DNA from: Gemmataceae bacterium
Lineage (GTDB): Bacteria; Planctomycetota; Planctomycetia; Gemmatales; Gemmataceae
Direction of reading: 5' to 3'
Length of the DNA: 39,754 bases
NCBI GenBank assembly: GCA_009692005.1
Contig: SHZZ01000034.1
Span: 1 to 39,754, forward strand
The position numbers and the translations under genes were made by a program. The notes beneath the pieces were generated by a model that was not told the DNA's origin, made no database searches, and saw nothing but the letters and a program-made list of their open reading frames with translations. Below are positions 1 through 8,273 of this stretch, piece by piece; positions within the stretch are counted from its first letter, which is position 1; every line of letters begins with the position of its first letter.

Positions 1-191
1 ATTCCAGCGAAATGACCTCCGAGCGAATCGCCTCCCTGGTGCAAATGGACGCAACCTCCGACCACACTGTCACCATTAACGGCGAGGAGTGGAGCACTAA
101 TAAACACGGAAAACTAGTCCCCACCGGAGAATTGGAGGAAGGGGAGGAGGAGGAAGTTGATGAAGAAGAAGAGGAGAAACGAGAAGTTTAA
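1..191 (+). CDS. 3' end of an unknown gene with a strongly acidic C-terminal tail
   Basis: An open frame enters from the left edge (first full codon at base 3) and ends at the TAA at 189-191, giving 62 residues. The last 20 or so residues are almost all Glu and Asp, ending EEKREV. The part before it (HTVTINGEEWSTNKHGK) looks like ordinary globular protein. I do not recognise the family. The acidic tail could be a flexible or binding tail, but its function cannot be told from this fragment. A repeat-like region (189-373) follows at once. Confidence 0.5.
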   Translation, partial: SSEMTSERIASLVQMDATSDHTVTINGEEWSTNKHGKLVPTGELEEGEEEEVDEEEEEKREV

Positions 192-373
192 TTGGGGTCA
201 GTTCATTTTTCCGTTGCCAATTACCTCGTCCTCAGTTGGGTGCCTGTATGGGCCGACCCTTACGACCAAGTACTGACGGCTTGATCTACTACGCCATCAA
301 TCGCGATGCCGTGTTTGCGCATCCAGCCGCGGAAGGCGGAGCAGTAATAAATGCTGACACCATTTATTCTGGA
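189..373. repeat. Degenerate inverted-repeat element, left of the efflux island
   Basis: The word GGGGTCAGTTCAT near 194-206 faces an inverted counterpart near 349-367 (CTGACACCATTTA), enclosing about 180 bases. The stretch 328-373 (CGCGGAAGGCGGAGCAG, then ACACCATTTATTCTGG after a short variable part) recurs at 8450-8497 beyond the other end of the efflux island. No transposase is encoded here. The 63-codon ORF at 236-427 has no recognisable features and is not called. The element resembles small non-autonomous or REP-like repeats; that identity is inference. Confidence 0.45.
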
Positions 374-417
374 GTATTATTTTCAAATATTTCTCTAACC
401 CACCTACGGAGTTCAAA

Positions 418-573
418 ATGTCGCTAACTATAGCTCAGATTAATGAAATATTTGCCAAAACCCAAATCACACCAGAAGACATGGTGAAATGTTTCAACGG
501 TACTGGCGACCGGCCCTATGCTGTAGCCATTACTTCTTTTCATGTTTGTGGTCGTCGTTCTCTTCTTCCTTGA
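418..573 (+). CDS. Short ORF, possibly the 5' remnant of a gene cut by the efflux island
   Basis: The ATG at 418 is preceded by GGAG (408-411) at a 6-base spacing, a good ribosome-binding site. It opens a 51-codon frame beginning MSLTIAQINEIFAK and reaching MVKCFNGTGDRPYA before running antisense into the lipoprotein gene that ends at 530, where it stops by chance. The first 38 residues read like a plausible protein N-terminus and the last dozen do not. I infer a native gene truncated by insertion of the metal-efflux cluster, but it may be an unused ORF. The segment 485-507 is repeated at 8397-8419 with 22 of 23 bases identical. Confidence 0.35.
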   Translation: MSLTIAQINEIFAKTQITPEDMVKCFNGTGDRPYAVAITSFHVCGRRSLLP

Positions 574-1045
574 ACTCGCCCTGCGATGGTTTGCCGTCGA
601 TTTCGCCGAGGACGGTACCTGCAAAATCGGCGAGGTTGCCCAAACCGGGATCGGTGCCGACGAACTTCATCGCCTTCCCCTCCTTCTCGTCCTTCGGGAG
701 CATCTTGATCGCCATCGGCGCGACGACCTTTCCTTCCTTGGTCTTCGTCTCCTTGGTGGTGAGCGTCAGTTCCTTGGCAGCGACCGGCGTCGGCGTCTTC
801 TCGTCGGCACCGAAGATGTTGATGGTGCATTCCTTCTTGTCGTGATCGACGGTGAACTCGGCGTGGTACTTGCCGAGGTCGAATGTGACCCCGCCGTTCG
901 GTCCCTTGCCGTGGGCGTGCTCGGATTCCTTCTTGCCGCCATCCTTCTTCGTTTCGGCCTTCGGGGTGCCGCCCTTGTCCGAGCAGCCCGTTACCGCCAG
1001 GGCCGCGACCAGCAGCCCGAGTCCCAGCGTCTTGGCGTATTTCAT
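530..1045 (-). CDS. His-containing lipoprotein, last gene of the metal-efflux operon
   Basis: This 171-residue protein starts at the ATG at 1045. GGA-type ribosome-binding bases (AAAGGACG) lie just upstream, and the longer frame to 1093 adds an unlikely N-terminus ahead of the signal peptide. The signal peptide MKYAKTLGLGLLVAALAVTGC ends in a lipobox with the lipidated Cys at about residue 21. A Lys-rich linker follows, then HAHGKGPNGG, a compact domain with TFDLGKYHAEFTVDH, and a charged tail DDHKHEKK. It is therefore probably a periplasm-facing lipoprotein with His-based metal contacts. It lies 48 bases after the RND pump gene on the same strand, so a role as periplasmic metal binder or accessory of the pump is likely but inferred. 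The fold is not recognised. Confidence 0.8.
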   Translation of the reverse strand: MKYAKTLGLGLLVAALAVTGCSDKGGTPKAETKKDGGKKESEHAHGKGPNGGVTFDLGKYHAEFTVDHDKKECTINIFGADEKTPTPVAAKELTLTTKETKTKEGKVVAPMAIKMLPKDEKEGKAMKFVGTDPGLGNLADFAGTVLGEIDGKPSQGEFKEEENDDHKHEKK

Positions 1046-1093
1046 TTTGTTCGTCCTTTCGCATGAGAGAGACAGGTTTAGCATCCTGCACAC

Positions 1094-4000
1094 TTACGCC
1101 CCAGACCGCAACAGTTCATCTTCGGAACCTTCGCTGCGGACCAGCCGCTCGGCATCCTTGCCTGAGAACTTCCAGAACAATCCGGGGTGGAGCAGGAACT
1201 CGCAGAATGTCGAGGTCACCAGCCCCCCCACGATCACCGTCGCAACCGGATAGAGAATCTCCAGCCCCGGCTTCTTGCCGCCTACGACCAGCGGGATCAG
1301 CCCGATCCCCGCCGTCAAAGCCGTCATCAACACGGGCGCGAGCCGCTCCAGGCTGCCGCGCAGCACCATCTTCTCGGTGAAGCCCTCACCCTCTTCCTTC
1401 ATCAGGTGGAAATAGTGGGTCACCAGCAGGATGCCGTTTCGCACCGCGATCCCGCCCAGCGAAACGAACCCGACGAGGCTCGCCACCGTCAGCGTCTGTC
1501 CGGTCAACACCAGGGCCAGCACCCCACCGACGAACGCGGTCGGGATGGCGTTCAGGATTTGAAATGAGATCCGGGCCGACGGGTACAGCATCATCAGGAC
1601 AACGAAGATACCCGCGAGGGAAACGCCAGCCAGTAGCGTGATCCGCAGCGTGGCCGATCGCTGGGCCTCGAACTGTCCACCGAACTCGATGAAGTAGCCC
1701 TCGGACAGTTTGACTCGTTCCTTCACTTTCCGCTCGATTTCCGTTACGGCCCCTTCCAGGTCGCGGCCCGAGACATTGCAGCGAACGACTTGTCTGCGCC
1801 GAACGTTGTCGCGATTGACGAGGTTCGGGCCGCTCGCCGTGGCGGGGAAGTCGGCAACTTCCCGGAGCCGAATCTGGCCGCGACCGTTCGGGAGGTCGAG
1901 CCGCAGTTCCCCCAACCGATAGGCATCAGAGCGGTATGGCTCCCGAAGTTTCACAACGAGGTCGAATCGCCGCTGCCCCTCCAGCACCTGGGAGACGGCC
2001 TCGCCCTGCAAAGCGGTCTGCACAAATTCGGCCACGTATTCCCGGCTGATCCCATAGAAGGCGAGGTCGTCGGGCCGCAGGACCACATGCAACTCGTCCA
2101 CCCGCTCCTGCGGGTCGATGATGGGCGGCGTGACGCCTTCCACCTGATTCAGCGCTGTCTGAACTTCGCCGGCTATCTGTCGGAGCTTGTCGAGGTCGTC
2201 CCCGTAAATCTTGATGGCGACTTGGGAGTTGACGCCGGAGAGCATGTGGCTGATGAGGTGCGCGAGCGGTTGCTCGGCCTCGAAGTCCACGCCCGGCACC
2301 TCGGCGCGCAAGTCCGCCAGCAGTGTCTTCAGGAACTCGTCCCGGTGGGTGCCGGCGTCCGGGTTCATGGTCAGGATGTACTCGCCGACATTTACCGGCT
2401 GGGCATGTTCGTCCCGTTCGGCCCGCCCGGTGCGGCGGATGTAATGCAGGATCGGGCCATCCGAGTTTTCCGGCGACTTCTGCATGGTCTTGAGCTTCGC
2501 GTCGATCAGGGCCGACACCTCATTCGACGCCTTCAGCGACGAGGCGCCGGGCAAAGTGGCGTTGATCTGGACGCTGCCCTCATCGAACTTCGGCAGGAAG
2601 TCGGCCCCCAGCCGCGTCAGTTGCAAGGCGCTGAAGCCGACAAGGACCCAGGCCAGGAGCAGCAGGACGCCCGCCCGCCGCATGCTGAAGCGGATCAGGT
2701 AGCTCGCTGCCCATTTCAACACCCGAAGGAGCAGGCTGTCCTTGTGGCCGTGCGTGGCCTTCGACTGCGGCAACAGGTAGTAGGACAGCACCGGGGTGAC
2801 GGTGAGGGACACCAAGAGCGAGGCGAGAATCGAGACGATGTAGGCGATTCCCAGAGGGACGAACAGCCGGCCCTCGACCCCGGACAGGGCGAAGAGCGGC
2901 ATGAAAGCAAGGATGACTACCGCCGTGCCGAACACGATGGCTGAGCGAATTTCGCGGCTCGCGTGGTAGACGACGAGCAGGGCGGGTTTCGGCGTCGGGG
3001 AGGCGTTGTTCTCGGAGAGCCGCCGAAAGATGTTCTCCACATCCACGATGGCGTCATCGACCAGTTCGCCCATCGCAACTGCGATCCCGCCCAGCGTCAT
3101 CACATTGATCGACAGTTCCGTCCCGGTGATCGCCCCGATCAGCCGGAACACCAAGGTGGTGATGACTAGCGACAGCGGGATGGCCGTGAGCGTGATGAAC
3201 GTGGTACGGATGTTGAGCAGGAACAGGAAGAGGACGATGACGACCAGCACTGCCCCGATGACGAGTGCTTCCCCGACATAGTAGATGCCGCGGTCAATGA
3301 AGCTCCTCAGTTGAAACAACTCGGTGCTGATGGCGAGGTCAGCCGGCAAGCCGGCTTCAGTGCCGCGTAGTGCCGCCTGAACATCGTCGGTGAGCTTGCG
3401 GGTGTCGGAGTGCGGTTGCTTTACCAAGGTCATGACGACACCGGGGTGGCCGTCGATGCTCGCATCCCCCCGCTTGGGAGCCGGACCTTCCTCAACGCGG
3501 GCGACATGACCGAGCAGCACTGCCCGATCGGAGTTCACCTTGACGGGCACCTTGAGGAGGTCGCCCACGACCTTCTGCGGCAACGGCCCAAGCCGCCCTA
3601 TGACCCGCACCGGTCGTTCGCCTTGCCCCTCCTCCAGAAAGCCGCCGCTTGAGTTCAGGTTGTTGGCCTTGATCGCCGCCTCGACCTCTTGCAGCGACAC
3701 GTTGTACTCTTGCAGCTTGTTGGGATCGACCAGCACCTGATACTGCTTCTTGTCGCCGCCCATGACGATCACTTCGGCGATGCCGGGGAGTTGCAGCAGC
3801 CGGGGGCGGATGACCCAATCGGCGGTAGTCCGCAAGTCCATGCGCTCTTCCAACGGGGTACGGAAGGTGACGGCGTGAGTCCGCCCGCCCCAGACGAATG
3901 TGGCAGCTCGGCCCGGCGCGATAGTGTCCCAGGCCGGGTTCTTCACGGCCATTCGCTCCCACTGCTCGGGCCGGTTGCGGTCGCTGGGACGCCACACGGC

Positions 4001-4522
4001 GAGTTCGGGCTTGCCGCTCACCTCAATGCGCTCGGCCATCAACCCGGTATTGCCTACCGTCGCGAGGTCACCACCCCGTGGTCCCTTCCGGCGGTGCAGG
4101 CCGACGTGCATGAACTGCCCCATGATCGAGCCCGGGGGAGTCATTTGCGGGCGAATGCCCGGTGGCACGACCACGGTTGCCAGCCGTTCCGAGACAACCT
4201 GACGGGCGTAGCGAATTTCGGTGCGCCAGTTGAACTCGACATAAATGACCGACAACTCCGTGCTCGACTGACTGCGGACGGCCTGCACCCCAGACGCCCC
4301 GAGAAGTGCCGTTTCGATGGGCTGCGTAACCAGAGTTTCAACCTCTTCCGGGGACAGGCCGGGGCATTCGGTGAGTAGAACCACACGAGGCCGGTCAAGG
4401 TCGGGGAACACATCAATGGGCAGCGTGGTCGTCAGGTAGCCGCCATACACCAGCACGACAAGGCAGGCGGCGATGACCAGCATCCGGTAGCGGAGGGCGA
4501 GACGGATAATGGCGTTGAGCAT
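1094..4522 (-). CDS. Heavy-metal efflux RND pump (CzcA/CusA family)
   Basis: This 1142-residue inner-membrane proton/metal antiporter is the pump of a tripartite Czc/Cus-type system. The N-terminus has the first membrane segment followed by TLPIDVFPDLDRPRV, which is typical of the family. The TM4 region has the acidic motif GELVDDAIVDVEN (about residues 485-497), with the acidic residues expected for proton relay. The second half repeats the domain plan (LTRLGADFLPKFDEGSVQI). Family members are usually about 1040-1060 residues. The extra length is largely an insertion at about residues 143-226 in the first periplasmic porter domain. Metal specificity cannot be told. It starts 11 bases after the adaptor gene stops, within one leftward operon. 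Confidence 0.93.
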   Translation of the reverse strand: MLNAIIRLALRYRMLVIAACLVVLVYGGYLTTTLPIDVFPDLDRPRVVLLTECPGLSPEEVETLVTQPIETALLGASGVQAVRSQSSTELSVIYVEFNWRTEIRYARQVVSERLATVVVPPGIRPQMTPPGSIMGQFMHVGLHRRKGPRGGDLATVGNTGLMAERIEVSGKPELAVWRPSDRNRPEQWERMAVKNPAWDTIAPGRAATFVWGGRTHAVTFRTPLEERMDLRTTADWVIRPRLLQLPGIAEVIVMGGDKKQYQVLVDPNKLQEYNVSLQEVEAAIKANNLNSSGGFLEEGQGERPVRVIGRLGPLPQKVVGDLLKVPVKVNSDRAVLLGHVARVEEGPAPKRGDASIDGHPGVVMTLVKQPHSDTRKLTDDVQAALRGTEAGLPADLAISTELFQLRSFIDRGIYYVGEALVIGAVLVVIVLFLFLLNIRTTFITLTAIPLSLVITTLVFRLIGAITGTELSINVMTLGGIAVAMGELVDDAIVDVENIFRRLSENNASPTPKPALLVVYHASREIRSAIVFGTAVVILAFMPLFALSGVEGRLFVPLGIAYIVSILASLLVSLTVTPVLSYYLLPQSKATHGHKDSLLLRVLKWAASYLIRFSMRRAGVLLLLAWVLVGFSALQLTRLGADFLPKFDEGSVQINATLPGASSLKASNEVSALIDAKLKTMQKSPENSDGPILHYIRRTGRAERDEHAQPVNVGEYILTMNPDAGTHRDEFLKTLLADLRAEVPGVDFEAEQPLAHLISHMLSGVNSQVAIKIYGDDLDKLRQIAGEVQTALNQVEGVTPPIIDPQERVDELHVVLRPDDLAFYGISREYVAEFVQTALQGEAVSQVLEGQRRFDLVVKLREPYRSDAYRLGELRLDLPNGRGQIRLREVADFPATASGPNLVNRDNVRRRQVVRCNVSGRDLEGAVTEIERKVKERVKLSEGYFIEFGGQFEAQRSATLRITLLAGVSLAGIFVVLMMLYPSARISFQILNAIPTAFVGGVLALVLTGQTLTVASLVGFVSLGGIAVRNGILLVTHYFHLMKEEGEGFTEKMVLRGSLERLAPVLMTALTAGIGLIPLVVGGKKPGLEILYPVATVIVGGLVTSTFCEFLLHPGLFWKFSGKDAERLVRSEGSEDELLRSGA

Positions 4523-4533
4523 GGTCGTCCCCT

Positions 4534-5937
4534 TTACTTGCCTTCGCCTTCGTTCTTGTGGAGGCTCCCGTCCGCGTGGATGTGGTAGCCCTTCGTCACA
4601 CCGCTCGACCCGGCCTTCACCATGCGGTTCAACTGGGCGGCAGCCGTCTGGACCACAAACATGCCGGGCACCAGTGAGCCGTCGTTGGCAACGACGGCGT
4701 GCTGCCGGTCTTGCAGCACTACCCGGACAGGCTTGCGCTCGAAGGTGTTCACATTCTGCGTGAAGACAAACGCCTCCGGGCCTTCGCGGGCAACAGCGTC
4801 AGCCGGAAGGACGAAGACGCTATCAAACTTCTGGACCCGTACCAGCACCCGGACCTTCTGGCCGGGCCTGAAGCGCCAGAGCATTTGCGTACGGCCGTCC
4901 TCCTCGACCACCCGCGACTGATTTTCCATCGGCATCAGAAACGCGAATGTCCGGTTGATGGGGTCGATATTGTTTGCCATGTGACTGATGCGGAATGATT
5001 GGTCGAGGGCCGGCCAACCCGCCAAGACATCCTCCTGAAAATCAACTTCGACCGGCCACTTTTCCTTGACGCTCCGCTCCAGGAGCGGCGTTTCGTCGCG
5101 GAACGCCCGACCCTCGACGGCCAGCATTTGGTGATTGGCCAGGACGCACAGCGTCTGCCCAGCCTGGACCTGCTGACCAAGATCGACCCTGAGTTCCTGC
5201 ACCTCGAACATCGAGGCAGTCGGCCCGTCGGCGGTTCGCTTGGCGAGAGCGGTGTTCAACGGCTTGGCTTCAACGGGTCGCAGCGGGACGACGATGGGAA
5301 CCTCGCTGACGAACTTCCCCTCGGCAATCCGGTCGATCAGGTCTGAGCCGAAGCCCCGATTGAGCAACTCCTGGCGGTAGGCTTTGACCGCGACTTCCAG
5401 CCGGGTGACTTGGTTGTCCACCTCGATCATCCGGACTTCGGGAATTGCACCGGCTGAATCCGCGAGGCGCTTTCGCTGGGCCTGGGCCAGCGTGATGTCC
5501 TGAGTCGCCTTGAATAGGTCGGTCTGCGTCTGGTGGAGGGACTCGCTGAGCAGCTTGAGCGTGAACAGCACATCGCCGGGCCACACAGTGTCTCCGGGTA
5601 CATGGGAGATTTTCGAGACCACCCCGGTCGCCGGGGCGACGATGCCCCGGTCGCTGTGGCCGGGCCGGTCAACCACCATGCCCGGCACCTGAATGGATTT
5701 CCAGAAGGTCTCGGCCTTCACTGGCTTGACGGTCAGCCCCAGGTTTTTCTGAGCCTGATCGCTGACGATGACCTTTTCCGATGGGGCACCGGATTCGCCG
5801 GGTGCGGCAGTCGTCTCGGCCGGCTTGCCGTGCTGGAGAAACGGCAGCCATGTCTCGCGGATCAGATAACTGCCCATCGCTAGCGCGGCGACGACGGCGA
5901 CGGTCAGAACTGGCTTCACGAATCGGAGTAGTTTCAT
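4534..5937 (-). CDS. Metal-efflux membrane fusion protein (CzcB/CusB family)
   Basis: This 467-residue periplasmic adaptor joins the RND pump to the outer-membrane channel. I place the start at the ATG at 5937, which overlaps the stop of the upstream channel gene as ATGA and has GGAAAC upstream; the longer frame to 6021 would run into that gene. An N-terminal membrane anchor (about residues 8-26) is followed by a barrel-sandwich region (GIVAPATGVVSKISHVPGDT), an alpha-hairpin (residues about 145-210), a second lipoyl half (VDLGQQVQAGQTLCVL) and a beta-barrel (FRPGQKVRVLVRVQ). The C-terminus KGYHIHADGSLHKNE carries three His residues that may bind metal. The ATGA overlap implies translational coupling. 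Confidence 0.92.
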   Translation of the reverse strand: MKLLRFVKPVLTVAVVAALAMGSYLIRETWLPFLQHGKPAETTAAPGESGAPSEKVIVSDQAQKNLGLTVKPVKAETFWKSIQVPGMVVDRPGHSDRGIVAPATGVVSKISHVPGDTVWPGDVLFTLKLLSESLHQTQTDLFKATQDITLAQAQRKRLADSAGAIPEVRMIEVDNQVTRLEVAVKAYRQELLNRGFGSDLIDRIAEGKFVSEVPIVVPLRPVEAKPLNTALAKRTADGPTASMFEVQELRVDLGQQVQAGQTLCVLANHQMLAVEGRAFRDETPLLERSVKEKWPVEVDFQEDVLAGWPALDQSFRISHMANNIDPINRTFAFLMPMENQSRVVEEDGRTQMLWRFRPGQKVRVLVRVQKFDSVFVLPADAVAREGPEAFVFTQNVNTFERKPVRVVLQDRQHAVVANDGSLVPGMFVVQTAAAQLNRMVKAGSSGVTKGYHIHADGSLHKNEGEGK

Positions 5938-7361
5938 GGTTGTTTCCTTTCGGGGGCCGAAGGGGCAAGCGGCCACTGGTCTTCGAGCATCAGACCAGCG
6001 ATCTCGCTGGCCGCCCGCCACATCTCTCCCAGCGAGCGGACCAATTCCAGGTTGGCTTCGGCTACCGTCCGCTGTGCAGCGAGGACGCGAAGGTACTCGA
6101 ACTGCCCGCCCTGGTACGCTTTCAGCGACAGTTGGTAGGTTTGCTGGGCCTTCGGCAGGATGGCGGTCTTGTATCGTTCGGCCCGCTTGCGGGCGGCGGC
6201 ATAGGTGCCGAACGCGGTGGCCAGCCGGTTGACGAGGTCGTTCTGGACCCGCCCGACTTGGCTGACCGTCTCTTCGACCTGGGCCCTCGCCGCGAGTATG
6301 TTGCCCTGGTTTTTATTCCACAAAGGGATCGGCACGCTGACGCCGATGTCCCAATCGTTGGAGCGGTTCTGGCCCTGGCGGGTGTAGCCCGCCCCGACGG
6401 TGGCGTTCGGGACTGGCTCGACCTCGGCCCGCCGGACGAGCAATTGAGCGCGTTCAACCCCGACCTGTGCCGAGCGTAGTTCCGGGTGGACTCCGAGGAC
6501 ATATACGCGAACCCGGTCGAGGTCATAGTCAGGCAACGGAGTGTCAAGGTTGCCGGCGAGGCTGACGATGGGCATGTCTTGCACCCCGACGCTAGCGGCC
6601 AGATTCCGGTACGCCGCTGGCACCGCGCGCTGAGTGGCCTCCAGTTCGGCCCGGTAACGCTCCAGATCGACTTCCAGTTGCACCACATCAAGTTGGCTGC
6701 CCTCTTTCGCCTTGAGCAGCTTGTTGGCGTTCTCAACCGACTTGTCAGCCAACTTGATGAGTTCGCCGAGGATCTCCGCCCGCCGTTGGAGAGTCACCGC
6801 CTCGAAGAACGCCTGCCGCACTTCGGTGTAGACCATATAACGTTCGGCCATGAGGTTCAGGGTCGCCTGATCGACTTCCTTGAACGCTGCGGCTTGGCTC
6901 AGGCCGAGCTTGTTAGCGGTGACGATTTCCTGCGAGGTGTAGGCCGACCAGATGCCGCTCGGCCCGGTGCGATCGCCCAACTCGTTGCCGATGACATTGA
7001 CGGTCGGGTTGGGGTACAGACCGGCCTGAATACCCCGGCCACGGGCCGTTTCGACGGCCCAGCCCACTCTGGCAAGACGAGGGTTGCGTTTGAGCGTGAG
7101 GTCGATCAGGTCCGCCAGCCCCACGACCTCGCCCTGGCCGATGCCGGCATTCGGTTCATTGTCGAGCTTCTTCGGGGGTGGCAACTCTTCGTCGTTATTC
7201 TCCTTCTTGTCGTCGGCGCAATACCCAGCCTGGACGACGGTCGGTGCCAAGATAGCCGCGAGGGGGGGAATCACCGGGCCGGGTGAACGCGGTGGTGTCG
7301 AGCATCCAGCCAGAGCAAAGCTGGTCAGCCCGAAGACGATGGAAGCCGGGAATGCACGCAT
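5934..7361 (-). CDS. Metal-efflux outer-membrane factor (CzcC/CusC, TolC family)
   Basis: This 475-residue TolC-family channel is the exit duct of the efflux complex. I chose the ATG at 7361 because GGAGG (7371-7375 in plus coordinates) lies 8 bases upstream; a GTG at 7367 would leave only 2 bases. The signal peptide ends in a lipobox (FALAGC), so it is probably a lipoprotein, as many OMF proteins are. A low-complexity linker precedes two OEP repeats. The first starts GLADLIDLTLKRNPRL and the second has ELRSAQVGVERAQLLVRRAE, each with long helical stretches. WDIGVSVPIPLWNKNQGNI is the usual family signature for CzcC-like members. Its stop overlaps the adaptor start. Confidence 0.92.
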   Translation of the reverse strand: MRAFPASIVFGLTSFALAGCSTPPRSPGPVIPPLAAILAPTVVQAGYCADDKKENNDEELPPPKKLDNEPNAGIGQGEVVGLADLIDLTLKRNPRLARVGWAVETARGRGIQAGLYPNPTVNVIGNELGDRTGPSGIWSAYTSQEIVTANKLGLSQAAAFKEVDQATLNLMAERYMVYTEVRQAFFEAVTLQRRAEILGELIKLADKSVENANKLLKAKEGSQLDVVQLEVDLERYRAELEATQRAVPAAYRNLAASVGVQDMPIVSLAGNLDTPLPDYDLDRVRVYVLGVHPELRSAQVGVERAQLLVRRAEVEPVPNATVGAGYTRQGQNRSNDWDIGVSVPIPLWNKNQGNILAARAQVEETVSQVGRVQNDLVNRLATAFGTYAAARKRAERYKTAILPKAQQTYQLSLKAYQGGQFEYLRVLAAQRTVAEANLELVRSLGEMWRAASEIAGLMLEDQWPLAPSAPERKQP

Positions 7362-7578
7362 GGTCACCGCCTCCGCGTCATGCAGAGCGCTAATATGTCG
7401 AAGTCCGTGAGTCTTTCAGCCGAGCGTGCCGCCCGGTCGAAACCATGGAGTTGTTCCGGGGTTGTGGCCACAACCGCCACCGCAACGGTTGCGGCGACAA
7501 TGGGCAACCCCACGCGAAAAGAGACGGGAAACGGATACGCAAAGGCTGCGTCCGCCCGTTAGACGCGGCGAGGGGCGC
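7362..7578 (-). other. Spacer with two palindromes between the His-rich gene and the czcC-like gene
   Basis: This 217-base spacer separates the first two genes of the efflux operon. It contains a perfect 14-base palindrome GTTGTGGCCACAAC (7461-7474) and an adjacent hairpin CCGCAAC-G-GTTGCGG (7480-7494). Neither is followed by a T-run on the minus strand, so they do not look like a terminator. They could be an operator for an internal promoter or an mRNA processing site. No gene is supported here. Confidence 0.35.
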
Positions 7579-8058
7579 TCAAATGAGAATCGCGAGGTGT
7601 CGGATATAGAGAGGGAAGAGAGAGCTGGGAAGCGGTGGGTAGCCGCACTTCACCGCTTGACTCCGCGGACCATCCCAAGAGGCGGCGAGCAGGGCTGACG
7701 CGGCGGGGATCCACAGAGTCGAATGCGTAACTTCGTCACGAACCTTGAAACGCTCGACTACGACAGCATCGGCGGTACCGAGATAGACGGCGTCGGAGTC
7801 GTGGTCGGAAAGCGGTTCGCGTTGCGGCGTCGGCTGAGTGTCCGGCTCGGGAAGGTCGTCCCCGTCATCGTGATTGTGGTGACCACCGGGGCTGCTGTTA
7901 TGGTGGCCGTGCTGGGTAGGGATCTGGCTAAAAATTGCACAGGTGTGGTTATGAGGAGCGCGAGCGCGTCCCGAAACATCGTGACAGTGACCAAGGGCTG
8001 CTGACTGGAACAGTAGCACGCATGGTAAAAGAAACAGCGACACGACGCAACGGTACAT
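7579..8058 (-). CDS. Secreted His-rich protein, first gene of the metal-efflux operon
   Basis: This 159-residue protein starts at the ATG at 8058, with GAGGA a few bases upstream; the frame to 8085 lacks such a site. The N-terminus MYRCVVSLFLLPCVLLFQSA is a signal peptide. The mature start is very rich in His: GHCHD, HNHTC, HGHHN and GGHHNHDDGDD within about 50 residues, mixed with Asp and Cys. This is typical of periplasmic metal-binding segments. The second half is not recognised, but contains a hydrophobic stretch (LWIPAASALLAA). It is the promoter-proximal gene of the efflux cluster and I infer a metal-capture or buffering role. No enzymatic motif is visible. Confidence 0.7.
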   Translation of the reverse strand: MYRCVVSLFLLPCVLLFQSAALGHCHDVSGRARAPHNHTCAIFSQIPTQHGHHNSSPGGHHNHDDGDDLPEPDTQPTPQREPLSDHDSDAVYLGTADAVVVERFKVRDEVTHSTLWIPAASALLAASWDGPRSQAVKCGYPPLPSSLFPLYIRHLAILI

Positions 8059-8273
8059 ACAATCCTCTTCGGCATAAAACCCCATTTCAGTTTAACGCTT
8101 CCGACCGAATAAAACCAGACCGACCGCTCCTGACGAGCTATCCAGCCCAGATTCTCGGTCGGACTGCGTTCACCGCCTACTGAGACGGGTTGTCTCCCGC
8201 GAACGGCCACGGTGCATGGCGCTTGATGCCCTCCAGAAGGGCACCGGGCAGGTGAACCAGATTCGCGGGTGGA
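8059..8273 (-). promoter_or_regulatory. Upstream region of the efflux operon with repeated CCGACCG words
   Basis: The heptamer CCGACCG occurs at 8101-8107 and 8120-8126 in direct orientation, 19 bases apart or about two helical turns. It occurs a third time, inverted, at 8156-8162. All lie within about 105 bases upstream of the first gene of the leftward operon. A small hairpin GAGAC-GGGTT-GTCTC sits near 8182-8196. I see no convincing sigma-70 promoter. The spacing fits an operator for a metal-responsive regulator, but no regulator gene is in the window and this is inference. Confidence 0.3.

Noticed and set aside
236-427. 63-codon ORF in the left flank of the efflux island
   Set aside because: No recognised motif, lies across the repeat element, and lacks a ribosome-binding site.
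540-1091. Long ORFs overlapping the lipoprotein gene in other frames and on the opposite strand
   Set aside because: They have no signal or domain and are rich in Arg, Ala and Pro as expected of shadow frames in GC-rich coding DNA.
1790-2944. 384-codon ORF antisense to the RND pump gene
   Set aside because: Antisense shadow of a clearly identified pump; its composition is Gln/His/Arg-rich with no family motifs.
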